Positions 22,056 to 33,044 of a stretch of DNA of 64,000 bases are shown piece by piece (position 1 is the first letter of the stretch; each line of letters starts with the position of its first letter). The translations under genes and the position numbers were made by a program. The stretch is from Plasmopara viticola. Lineage: Eukaryota; Oomycota; Peronosporomycetes; Peronosporales; Peronosporaceae. The DNA is taken from contig MBPM02000014.1 in NCBI GenBank assembly GCA_001695595.3, positions 930,001 through 994,000 on the forward strand, in the 5' to 3' direction. The notes under the pieces are model-generated. The model did not search any database and was not told where the DNA came from. It saw nothing but the letters and a program-made list of their open reading frames with translations.

Positions 22056-25000
22056 TTCGTAATATAAGAGGATAGGAATCACGTCTTTCCAGGCCTTCAT
22101 TTAGTGTCTACGAAAACAGGATCGTGGAAGGCCGGCTAAGAAGACTTTTTAGGAAAAGAAGTGCGATCAATTTTGCCCGGAACATTACAGACCAACGCAA
22201 AGAAGAAGAAAGAATATTTATCAAAGATTGCTATTTAAAAATAGATTGTTATGGAAACTGTCCATTCGGTATGTACGTGCAAGAAGACTAAGTGTTACAT
22301 CGAATCACTCACTATTCCGGAAAGACATGAGTGTGCGTATAACATCAAGCATCCTCAGACTTTGTTGACACTCACGCCTTTTTTATCACATCACCAGCTC
22401 TCTGCTTCTTACGGAGTGTCCCAGCAGCCTTTAAACGCTGTTTTTGCACTCAATGTTGCTACTAAAAGGAGTATGGATGACCATACGACGGACAGGAGTA
22501 TTGCCAAAGTGTCTGACAAGGCTGACAGATCCAATGTGTGTGCTAGAGCAGCCGGATGATGTATAGCCTACTACAAAGGAATGCGACCTTTAAACGCAAT
22601 TTGGAGTCCTCGAATCAACGCCCCCCCCAATGTGCTCTGGCTGGTAGCGTTAAGTATATCATGAAGGCATGCGCTTGATCTGCTTAGCTTAAGTTTTGGA
22701 TGCCTCAAAACGTCTTTTGAAAAATTGCCTGAATACCATTGTGTCTATATCTCAGAGAAATGGCGCTTTACAAAAATGCAGCAAAGCTTTAGAGTTCGGC
22801 AAGAGAAAACCTGATGTTTCGCATAGAATTAAAATTTCTACCGCCTAACTTTTATATGCCTATGTTGAGGCACCTCTGTAGCGGGTGATCTTGAATCTAA
22901 AATTACACAAAGTCCACAGCCGTGAAAGACTTCATCCAATGTGGTATAATTTTGAGCTGAACCAAGTTTTTACTCGATTCCAGTACAATTTCTTTAGAAA
23001 AACCGTAGCAGTGATAGCACTACATAATTCCCAAAATTTAGTGAAACAGCCTTGTCTTTTGGCTTCTTACGATGGGAAGTAAGATCCGTTAGCATACCTT
23101 TAAGCAGTACTAAGCTGCACTAACAACCAGTACCTCTTTCCGATATATTCTTTCCGTACGCACAACATCAGGAGTAGTCATCAGAGGATCCTTGCGATGA
23201 GCGAAGCGGATGGTTGAGCCACTCGACACCATAGTGTCTTTTGACCACATAGCGCCCAATCTAACGGCTAAGTAGAGCTTGCTCCATGTAATGGCGACTT
23301 GCGTTGATATCTTTTGGTTGAACAGTCGCAGAGCACAATACCACTACGAATGTATATGAAATCACAGTACTCGATATAGAATTGTACCGTGAACCGTTCT
23401 CTTTTCCGCAGTCCTCGGCGTTCGCTCCTTTATTTAGCGAGGACATCGTAGAGGGGGTGTTTGCATCTGACTTTTACATATTTCCATGCTATTTAGGCTT
23501 TTGGCTAACCAACAAGTTCAAGGCTCGTTCCGACTGCAATGTCTTTCTTTTTTTATTCTCTAGCATTTTTGATTGGTAGAACGCTTGCCAATGAGCTTGC
23601 GAAAATATTTACTGCTGTCATTGCGCGATGGCGAAAACTTTTACATAATACTGCACAACTTAAATTTTTTTTCGTTGCTATCTAGTATGGTTTTTGTCCT
23701 TGATGCTCGATGGGGTCTGTGTTGAAAATACGTTCCGCCGTAAACGGTTCGAGCATAGCCTAAGTGGTATTCTGTCAGTTATCAGCAGACGGATCCTTTG
23801 TTGTATGCATAGTCTTTCGAAAGCGCGCAGACTTTGACGCAGATGCTGATTTTAGTGCGGAAAAATAAAGCAAATCTTTCAAAGCTGGCCATTTCATTCT
23901 TATTTGCTGGTTCAATTGGCAGTTCTGTTCGCTACTTGTAGTCATGGATTAGCTTTCAAAGAAGTTTTTTCTCGCCACAAAGAGTACCTCCAGCTTTGTG
24001 GATTTCATTTCCACCCTTGAAAAATCAAGAAATGGAGATTATAGTCTCCGCCCCGCGCAGTGTAAATTATGTCTCACGATAGTCACAATGGTTATCTTTG
24101 TCATGGACGATAGCGGTCGCTTAACGCATTTGCAATCGGGTCGCGACAAAGATCGAGCGTGCACATAGAGCAGCAAAGTGAAGGCTATTTCCTGCATTCC
24201 TTATGTTTGACGATCGAGGTCATCCTCCCTGTTCCGGTACGCAGTTTGCCCGTCATCTCAGCCGACTCACGCGAAATTATTTTAAGGGCGGACCTCACGT
24301 GTATAGGCTATCCGGCAATGGGATTTTTTGTCGTGCCCATACTCAACACCGTATTGGCTCATCAGGCTGGTAGACTGCATTCCCATAAGACTAAACGATT
24401 TTGGCGCCTAGTTGTAATTGCAATTTCCAGCGCGATTCGAGGCATTTTGAGCTGAAATGGGCAGTGGTCATTCCGACCAAAACTTTGATGTGTCAGTTGG
24501 CCAGAGGATTCTTTATCTATTTAGGAATAGAGAATCCTTCTGTAAAAGCTGCACTCTGACTGTAAAGGCTATCTTTGAAGTTTCCCGGTGCGTAGCTCTG
24601 GTCGCACTGGTTCTGCTGCTCCTAAAAGGGAAGGCGCACGAAAAGGCCACTTCCGGCGTTTTGACTAGGCTAACCGCTTTTTAGGTGGAATCCATAGGAA
24701 AGCAATTACGGGACGAAAAAACTTGTGGTGATGTGGTGCCATAAACTCGCGCCACAGATTATGGGAAACTCGCTGAAAAAGTTTTGGCAAGACTTCTTAG
24801 AATCAAGTAGTATATGAAATATGAAGCAGCGAGTACTTCGTATGCAAGCCAATTTCTTTGGTCGTGCGTTGGCTTCCATTAGTAGTGACCCTAGCCCCAT
24901 GTATGGAGCCTATCTTCCGGTGCCTGTCTCAAGTCAAATATATTTCAAGGATGAGTAGTGTCCGAACCCCATGCGAGATAACTAGACTCGAATTCGCAGG

Positions 25001-26790
25001 CGTAGAGGGCTTTTTATGTGTAAATTGATGTTGAGCTGAAACACCCTTAGGGCTCATTTGATTTTAAGAGTGCTTTGATTAGACTGTGTTCTGCTAGAAA
25101 TCACGATTCCTCTAGTATGTCCGCAAAATATTAACGCAGGCTCGCAAGACAGAGTAATTAACACACGGTTGCACCTACATAGCGAAGAATTACTAAATTG
25201 GGCAACATAGCTTCGCTCATTTACAAACCTCGAAATATTTTAAAATATTACGCTTTTAAGCAATATCCAAGAGGTGACTTTTTTAATTATAGAGCCCCTC
25301 TCCGATCACATTAAACGATAGCGTTAGTTGATTTTGTAAATCGTGAGGGTCCCAAAAAACTGCTTCCTTCTATTGAAAAATTACTCTTAGATGTGGTGTC
25401 TAGAGCTAACCATTAAACCCTTGCCGGATAAGGAAGGAGGCACAAAGTACAGAGTCACTAGATAACGAACACTGCCAAAAGAGTAGCTGAACTCATCATG
25501 CCTTCTATGATGATATGACAAAAGCGGCATGGTGTGAGGGTTTATATCTTTGAGCTCGTGATCAAAAATGTGTGTTTAAAACAGAAAAAATGCAACTTGT
25601 TCATGCCCACAAAAAATGGGTATCTACTCAAAAACCATTCTAAAATAAGACTTATTGATTCACATTATGTCCGAATGGAAGCTGTGGAATTTGTTTTTAA
25701 ATAAAAAAGAAATTCAATTATATCTCTCACGCCGGTTAGTATACTTGGTAGCTTGCCAAAAAAATGGTTAGTGGTACCATAGCGGCTTACAAACGCCTTG
25801 CTGCAGTGCGATTTTCTCGTCATACAATTGCTTCGGGATATCGCTCGAACATTTTTTGATTATAAGCTTATTCCTTTAAGGAAATTAGGCGGGTGTGTCA
25901 GATAGATTAAATTAGCTATCTAGGTCACGAAGACCAATAACTTCATGCCAATATGAAAGTATGTGTGTGTATTGGAGAAAAAGATTAAGTTTTTGCTTGA
26001 TTTAAAAGTATATCTGGCGTACAAGCAGACCTCAACAAACTTAAAACCGCTCAAAATTTGGTATGACACGATCTCACAAAATGTAGGTAGTGATTGATCG
26101 TGGCCAATGATTTGCACAAAAACAGTAAAAGACTATGCGGACCCAGCAAATTCTAGGTGATGTTGTGCGAAATATGCATACAAAGACTACCATCAGGCTC
26201 TCGTTCTATTTACCCCGGAGAAGCCAAAGCTTTTAAATGTCAATTGCGATGTTTATGCCACCAGCTGCGCGACACAGGATTTTACAGTAAAAGAACTTAA
26301 AGAGTCAACTTTGTTCACTTCAGGCATTTATAACTGCCGACGGGAGATGCCCGATTCATGCTTGCAATTAAGTAGGCATTAACACCGTTATAGATGCATT
26401 TTTTGGAGTTGACAACCCTTATTGCTCGATTTGTACCATGCACTCTTTTTAACGGCGATTTATTTGCCCGGCTTTTTAAAAAAAATGGCCAGATATTTGT
26501 GTCATCTTCTCTATATGAAATGTCCGTGCAGAATGCGAGGCTGGCATGCTCAATATCCTTATGCTGCGCGTTGTTAGTATTATGCGTTGGACCAAACTAG
26601 TAGATTTCCAAGGTCTAAACTTGTCAGACATACAAAACTGAACGAATTAGATCCTACCGACAGATCAAGCCCGAGTCGTTGTTATTTGTAAATCTTGAGC
26701 CCTGTCCACTTTTGGTGGCACATGAGGCACCAGTAGTGGCAAATATGGGTTGTTTTTGCAACACATTTGTGGCGTTATATGTATAAGTAC
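22056..26790. other. Gene-poor region with faint repeat matches
   Basis: About 24120-24230 matches 5060-5170 and 38620-38730, and about 24750-24880 matches 39490-39620, so part of this is the distal repeat unit. Frames of 98-102 codons at 22251-22559 and 24159-24455 show no known motif, and the second lies in decayed repeat. Nothing else is supportable. Confidence 0.5.
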
Positions 26791-26799
26791 GTGAAAGCT

Positions 26800-27070
26800 A
26801 TAGATTTTATGAGAGGGTTTATCCTGCGAATCATTTGCCTGCTTCTTTACAGAGTTTGTACGTGACAACGAACTGCTCAAAGATTATATTTCTTGACTTT
26901 GTCTTTGGCTTGCTAAAAGTTAGCAAACGGCTACACTGTTCTTAGGTTAGATATTCAAGAATTTGGCTTTCTGGAAGTGATGCTGTCCAACAGGATTTGT
27001 GGTTTACCGTTGTACTTTTTACTTAGATTTTTTTAATTGCGGAGTGCCCGCTGACGGATGCCTATATCAG
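26800..27070. repeat. Fragment related to 53400-53670 and 61800-62060
   Basis: Blocks such as TTTACAGAG, GGCTTGCTAAAAGTTAGCAAAC (where the relatives have GGCTTGGAATTTGTTGGTGGCAAAC) and a GTTTACCGTTG end align in order with the tandem-duplication copies. The stretch may once have been coding but holds several stops in every frame. The family is not identified. Confidence 0.45.
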
Positions 27071-27235
27071 ACCAATCCCAGGCATACTATCATGAGCATG
27101 AATGCAATATGCGCAGTATGACACCAAGACGCCATGTTGTGGATCGACATGTTGGTGATGGTGGCGCTTGGATTAAACAATGGTTTTGCATCTACGAAAA
27201 TACTCACTAAGACACCTTAAAGATTTGCATACACT

Positions 27236-27570
27236 TGTAATGTAATGTAATGTAATGTATTACGTCATCGCGTTGCCAAGTTATGCACGTGCTAGGCTCA
27301 CTCTGGCTAGCCCACGGCATAGAGTGGTGTCCGCATACGACGGGTCTCGTTCGGCGGGCAGTGCAGCCAGCACCGAGGTCGTGAGGGTCTTTCATTATTT
27401 TGTTTAGCTCTGACTTGGTAAGAGCCCAGGTGGCGCCCGGTGCTGGAGACCGTCGCGTCGAGGGTGAGACTCGTTAGAGACCTGCAGATGCCCAAGAGCA
27501 CCTGCTTGAAGCGCGCGAGCATTTAGCCCCCCCCGCTTGGAAGAAGGGCGTCACCCCAACATTTTCCAAA
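27236..27570 (-). mobile_element. 0.3-kb non-autonomous LINE derivative, copy A
   Basis: On the minus strand it starts TTTGGAAAATGTTGGGGTGACG, runs through the LINE 5' leader, jumps to the Cys-Ala-Thr-Trp-Ala-Leu-Thr-Lys region, jumps again to the last 130 bases of the LINE, and ends in ATTAC repeats. It is bounded by a perfect 13-bp target-site duplication, ATTTGCATACACT, at 27223-27235 and 27571-27583. It has no coding capacity, so movement would depend on enzymes supplied by a full LINE. Confidence 0.9.
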
Positions 27571-27659
27571 ATTTGCATACACTCGAAAGCAAAAAAAATC
27601 TCTGAGCTAAAAATTTCGATTTTTTTATTAATGTGAGATCGATTGGATATGTATGAATT

Positions 27660-28260
27660 CAGCTTATAGAACTAATAAATAGTTAGCCATCCAGGATAAG
27701 CAAACGGAATTCTTTGACACACACGCAAGGGGTTCGTCTGTGAACATGACAAAGTAGTGCTAGATGCGAGAAATACAAAGAAAAATTGTTCCCTCAAAAC
27801 AAAATCGTTCCATCGATCCTTTACGGTCCTAAAAAAACCTATGGGTCAGTGTACACAGTAATATTATTGAATGATGTGGACGCAATTGAAGTGGTAGTTT
27901 CGATTTCGATTTGCAGGATTCCAATAAATGCGCATCATAAATTGTCTGCACCCGGCCTTGCTAGTAAGGCGAGTATTGGTAGCTGGTAGAACATGTAAAT
28001 GCCGACTCATTGGTCAAAATGCTGAAGAACTGGATATTTATTAGCCTGTGCGCTTTCAGTCGTCAGCTCTAATTGAAGCTCACTAAAAAATTGATTTTTT
28101 TGCCGACGCAGTATTATATTCTCTTGCTGGGTTGCACGGCCGTCGATTTGACTGTAATCTACATGGGTCACAAGTTTAAGAGTGTCCATCACCTGGCATC
28201 CAAGGTTCGGTAAGCCCCGATAAAGCCACGGTCTGACAGACAATGAAAGCGCGTACGTTC
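27660..28260 (+). repeat. Left arm of a diverged inverted repeat
   Basis: The reverse complement of this stretch follows 31740-32380 through several blocks: the segment around 28020-28070 (GAAGAACTGGAT and GTGCGCTTTCAG), CTCTTGCTGGG at about 28122, GGTCACAAG-TT-AGAGTGT at about 28168, and AATTCCGTTTGCTTATCCTGGATGG reversed near 27690. Indels and substitutions are frequent. The two arms enclose a Kazal gene, a Kazal pseudogene and a LINE derivative. Confidence 0.65.
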
Positions 28261-28735
28261 GGTCGCATCCAGAGTAGTCACTTTAACTGCCTCTTCTGGA
28301 CAACGTGCTGTGTGGCTTCGTCCCCCTTGTTCCCTTTAAAGGTCATTGCATCGTAGCCAATGAGTTCAACCAGGTGTGACGGGGTCACACGGAACCTTGC
28401 ACATCAGAGCCTTGCAGGAAACTTATTATTTTTCCGATGTACGATCCTATACTTCATCCAATCCCAATGGATTTTAATTGAAAGACTCATTATGTAGTAC
28501 AATATTAGTGCTATTGTTACTAGAATGGTGAAGATTTTTTAGTGGTACACTGTACCGACAAAAAAGAACGAGTATGTAAACTTCAACTACTACTATCAAC
28601 TACTACAAGTTTTGACAAACGCGCACTAAAACTCGACAATGCCACCACCTGGTTACACAGGCCAGGGACTGTTTGACACCTCGAATCGTTATGTGCTCTG
28701 AGTGTTTTAGCTGATTGTGTTGGAATTTTGGCCAC

Positions 28736-29377
28736 TTAATTCGAATTATCTGCGGCACTACCGTCACGCGATGCACCAAACGAATGCCCGTAGAGCCTCT
28801 TGAACTTTGACAACAGGTCCTCGTCTTTCTTCGTGTCCTTGCACTTGGCCATATGCATAAAACACTCATTCGAGTACGTCTTCCCATTTTCGTCAACTAC
28901 AGGATCATATCTCTCAAGACATGCGTCGGGACAACTTTCGGCTTTGTGGTTCGACTTCGATGACCCGTCTGATAAACCATCTGTGGCGCTACCGTCACGC
29001 GATGCACCAAACGGATGCAAGTAAAGCCTCTTGAGATCTTCCATAGAGCCCATGTCTTCCTTCGCGCCCTTGCAGTTGGCAATTCGCATAAAGCACTCGT
29101 TCGAGTACGTCTTCCCACTTTCGTCAATTACAGGATCGTAATAGTTGGGGCATGCGCCAGGACAGTTTTCGGCTTTGTTTTCCGACTTTGATGGTTCCTG
29201 TATGACGTCCGAGTACCCACCGTTAGAACTCTCGCTCAAGTATGTTGAGTTCTCAAGCTGGGATTCCAATCGCGGTAGTGAATTCGCTGCCAAGTCTTCG
29301 GTAACCATAAGGCTTTTGTCAGCTTGGACACAGCTGAGCGTGGTCGCCGCAAACACGATGCTGAAAAAGCGCTTCAT
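28736..29377 (-). CDS. Secreted two-domain Kazal-like protease inhibitor
   Basis: Encodes 213 residues from the MKRFFSIV start. The frame is open further upstream, but the MKRF start matches all sister genes and lies just behind the initiator-like motif. The signal peptide is about residues 1-19. Both Kazal domains are the four-cysteine, two-disulfide type: Cys72/76/95/102 and Cys149/153/172/179. The P1 residues are Asn78 and Glu155. A repeated linker (a Leu-Lys-Arg-Leu-Tyr block and Phe-Gly-Ala-Ser-Arg-Asp-Gly-Ser) follows each domain, which shows that one domain-plus-linker module was duplicated inside the gene. It is probably secreted to the host interface as a serine protease inhibitor. 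It lies between the arms of an inverted repeat. Confidence 0.88.
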   Translation of the reverse strand: MKRFFSIVFAATTLSCVQADKSLMVTEDLAANSLPRLESQLENSTYLSESSNGGYSDVIQEPSKSENKAENCPGACPNYYDPVIDESGKTYSNECFMRIANCKGAKEDMGSMEDLKRLYLHPFGASRDGSATDGLSDGSSKSNHKAESCPDACLERYDPVVDENGKTYSNECFMHMAKCKDTKKDEDLLSKFKRLYGHSFGASRDGSAADNSN

Positions 29378-29386
29378 TATGGAGAA

Positions 29387-29401
29387 GATAATTGGATAAT
29401 G
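29387..29401 (-). promoter_or_regulatory. Initiator-like element of two-domain Kazal gene
   Basis: The minus-strand sequence CATTATCCAATTATC ends 10 bases before the MKRF ATG and aligns with TCACTTTCCAATCC upstream of the genes at 48160 and 56287. It fits the oomycete initiator pattern (CAYT, pyrimidines, then AATT). Confidence 0.55.
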
Positions 29402-30239
29402 TTCAAAGCGGGTAAACACATTGTACATTGCAACGTGACAATGCGTACTGTACTTGAAAATTTGCAGTGTAGGAGTGTAATACGCACATAGTGCAGCATG
29501 CTAATTCCCCTAGATCTGCCCGGCTAAAACATAGCTCGAGCTATTATCGTGGATATTTCGATACAACCAACGCGGGAGTTTTACATTCATATGTAGCTGT
29601 CAACTATTTACATAAGTAGCTATTGATAATGTAAAGCTTAGGCCAAAGTCGGATGGTACGGACGTATAAACGTGTAAAGGGGAACATTGTTACTTACACC
29701 ACCTACAAACGCTCTATTTTCAAATGCAACTAATAAAGCAAATATTTTACGACCATAAACAGGCTTTGAGATCAGCACTCAAGTGTCGAAAACGACTACC
29801 AAGGGGATGGTTGCAAAGGGTGCCTCTGAAAAAAATGCACGGCATATTGGCACTCAAACCGGTTTGTATTCCGAGTTCCTACAAGTGTATATACAGAGTT
29901 CTGCGTAAGACCTTAAGACATATAGGTAGAGTCGTGGTGCGCCTACCTTGTTGTTGCTTTCTCGCATATCGTACCGATGTCAAAGCAGTGGACGCATTGA
30001 GAACGAGAACTTGCTTTGTAGAATCAGCGAAATGTTTTCCTGGTATTGGGCTTTGATTTTTTTAATCAGCGAGCCCGAGCTTAAATGAGTAGCCGTCGGA
30101 GTCGTCGGAGGTGAACACAAGCCAGTACGAGTAGCACGAATGGATGGCGAGGAAAAGCCACTTTCGAGTCATTTTTACAGGCGCTTTGACACTGCTTGAC
30201 ACTTCGAACTGTTATGTGCTCTAAGTGCTATAGTTTGAC

Positions 30240-30760
30240 TTTATTGGAACCTTGGTCATTTTTCTTAAATCGTCTGTAACACTACCGTCATGCGATATAC
30301 CAAACGATCGCCAACTAAAATTTGCCAAAAGATCTACATCTTCCTTGGTGTCCCAACAATTGGCAATTCGCATGAAGCATTCATTCGAGTAAGCCTTCCA
30401 CTTTCGTCAACTACAGAGTTATTGTCGGGGCATGCGTCAGGAGAAATTTCGGCGTTGTTGTTTATCTTCGATAACCCGTCCAATAAACCACTCGCGTCTT
30501 ACTTCGTGTCCTTGCACTTGGCAATTCGCATGAAGCACTTATTCGAGTACATCTTCCCAATTTCGGGCATAATGGTCGGGACATTCGTCTGGACAATTTG
30601 CCATTCAGGATCTCGTGTAGGTATGTTGAAGTCTCATGCTAAAATTTCAATCCTGACGGTAGTTTCGCTACCGAGTTTTTGGTACGTATTAGGCTATTGA
30701 TAGCTTCGACCCGGCTGAACGCGGTCGCCGCAAACACGATGCTGAAAAAGCGCTTCTGTC
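30240..30760 (-). pseudogene. Kazal inhibitor pseudogene
   Basis: The minus strand carries a whole decayed gene. The signal peptide region still reads KRFFSIVFAATAFS-like but its ATG is lost (CTG at the start position). A spacer with a Thr-Tyr-Leu block follows, then two four-cysteine Kazal modules with Tyr-Ser-Asn-Glu-Cys-Phe-Met-type cores, broken by several stops and frame changes. The ending resembles the Phe-Gly-Ala-Ser linker. It lies about 0.9 kb upstream of the intact gene at 28736-29377, from which it probably derives or with which it shares a duplication. Confidence 0.82.
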
Positions 30761-31147
30761 CATGGCGATGTTACAATGCGTACTTTTTTTGGAAATTTGT
30801 AGTCTTTGTAATAGTGAATGATAGATCTGTCTGGCTAAACAATAATTTAAGCCATAATTGCGGAATTGATCGCTACAACCAAGCTGGAATTCTCTACATT
30901 CACATTCATACGTTTCAGCTATCAGATAGTTATTAGCAGCAGTGGCTACTGATAACGTATAAGCATAAACAGGAATACGTAAGGATGGTGCAGGCATTAC
31001 ACCACAATAAAATCACTATATTTTGATTGGATAGTAAACCACAACTTTTTTATCCGTCGTTTTAATATTTCACGAACCTTGATTTCGAAACTACCTAGCT
31101 CAAGACCATCAAATTAATGCAGTAATTATGGGCAAGACCATATAGTT

Positions 31148-31455
31148 GGGGTGACGCCCTCCTTCCAAGCGCGGGGGCTAAATGCTCGCGCACTTCGGGC
31201 AGGTGCTCTTGGGCATCTGCAGGTCTCTAACGAGTCTCACCCTCGGCGCGACGGTCTCCAGCACCAGGGCGCCACCTGGGCTCTTACCAAGTCAGAGCTA
31301 AACAAAATAATGAAAGACCCTCACGACTCGGTGCTGGCTGCACTGCCCGCCGAACGAGACCCGACGTATGCGGACACCACTCTATGCCGTGGACTAGCCA
31401 AACTGAGCCTAGCACGTGCATAACTTGGCAACGCGATAACATAATACATTACATT
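31148..31455 (+). mobile_element. 0.3-kb non-autonomous LINE derivative, copy B
   Basis: It begins GGGGTGACGCCC, about 17 bases short of the full 5' end, has the same two internal joints as copies A and C, and ends TACATTACATTAC. An 11-bp target-site duplication ACCATATAGTT lies at 31137-31147 and 31456-31466. A 90-codon frame crosses it, but it is assembled from out-of-frame pieces of the LINE and is not a gene. Confidence 0.9.
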
Positions 31456-31739
31456 ACCATATAGTTATAGATATTGTACTACATGAATCAGTCGTATAGA
31501 TAAAGTTTATCGCCCGCACTGCTGTCGTAAAGACCGGAAATACAAAACGGTCGCTCATTGGAAGATCAATGAGCTTCTGCAGGGCTTCACTTTGTAAGAT
31601 TCTGTGTGACACCGCCACACTTATTAATTATAGTACAATGCCCCTTAATGTATAGAAGGGGAACGAGGTTACACAGCACCTTGTACAGAGGAGACAGTCG
31701 AGGAGAACATTTTAGATTCATTCCTGCGCAGCCGGTTCT

Positions 31740-32380
31740 GAATACTTTGTATTTTAACGGTATTTGCCTTGTCTGTCTGGCTGTGGCTTCATCGGGGATT
31801 TTCGGATCTTGAAGGCCCTTCAAGAGGACATTAACACTCTGAACCTTGTGACACAGTCGAATCGACTGCTGTGCGACCCAGCAAGAGAGTTTATACAGCG
31901 CTGGAAAATTAATTAATCTCTTAGTAAGCTCGGACTAGAGCTGGCAGCTGAAAGCGCACAATTATTGAGTATCCAGTTCTTCAGCCTTATGACCATCAAG
32001 TCGGCAGCTTCAGATGCTACCAGTTACCGTCTAAGTAACAATCACAAGCAAGGACAAACCTTTATTGAGCATCTATCGGAACATATCTGAAGACACCACA
32101 CCAGTTGCGTAAACATCGTTTTGAGAAATTATGGTGTCGACTGACCCATACTTTTTAAGGACCGTAAAAAGTCGATCGAACGATGCTCGATTTTGTTTGA
32201 AGAAATCATTATTTGTGTACTTTTCGCATCTAGCATTACGTTACATTGATCGTACATACGAATGACCTCTTTCATTCTAAATCAAGAATTCCGTTTGTTT
32301 ATCCTGGATGAATATCACTATTTGCTAACTATATGAGCTGACTTCTTACGAAATCCATTAACTGCCTTTATGGGAAAATT
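31740..32380 (-). repeat. Right arm of a diverged inverted repeat
   Basis: Partner of 27660-28260 in opposite orientation. Read on the plus strand, one frame over about 31740-31910 stays open with a protein-like composition (Gly-Phe-Ile-Gly, Leu-Lys-Ala-Leu-Gln-Glu-Asp, Cys-Asp-Pro-Ala-Arg-Glu), but the partner arm has stops in that frame. The origin may be an old coding mobile element that I cannot name. Part of it also matches 15860-15930. Confidence 0.6.
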
Positions 32381-32989
32381 GGTCTTACATTAGCGACTGT
32401 GAAAGCAAAAAAAAAGTCAATTTTTTTCCTTGGTTCAAGAGTAAACAAATATGTACGTTGACTTAGCTGGTCCATATAGGACGGTAAAAATTCTTACCGA
32501 TGAGCGAAACCATTATTGATACCAAACGCCGCCATTACCAGCATGTCGACCGTCTCAGTGCCATATCGCGCAGTTTGTATATATGTAATGATAACATTTT
32601 TTGTTTGACAAATGTACTGAATGGCCTGATATAGACATCTTTTAGCGGCCTCTTAGTATCCGAATGAAGTTAGTAAAAAAAGGCAGTCGTTCCTACAAGT
32701 TTTTTTAGGACAACATCACTTCCAGGAAAAAATGTTTTGATATCTTACCCAAAACCAGTGGAGCTGTTTCAGCAAGCCAAAACAAAGTATAGGTCTGTAA
32801 GCTTAGGTCAATTTATTGTCACTTACAAACTCGTTAATGATGGACTACTGGACAACGAAAGGCTCGTCCAATAAGAGCCACGAGATTCTCAATTACTATA
32901 GGCAACAAAGCCACTATGGCCCTCAAAGAATGACGCAGCTATTTTCTTCTTACCATTGTTAAGAATATTGCTTCATGTCAAAGTCATTG
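32381..32989. other. No gene seen
   Basis: AT-rich spacer between the inverted repeat and the gypsy remnant. It may contain decayed gypsy 5' sequence, but no gag, protease or LTR could be recognised. Confidence 0.45.
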
Positions 32990-33044
32990 AAGTTGTCTTT
33001 GTTGTCAATGTTCATGACTCCGAAAAAGCTGAGCGCTTAAAGAA

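Noticed and set aside
28739..29428. Upstream start of the two-domain Kazal gene at 29428 instead of 29377
   Set aside because: The extra 17 residues would bury the signal peptide, the initiator-like motif lies inside that stretch, and all sister genes start at MKRF.
31151..31423. 90-codon plus-strand frame across the short LINE derivative
   Set aside because: It crosses both deletion joints and uses frames different from the LINE protein. Copies A and C do not keep it, so it is a chance frame in a non-coding element.
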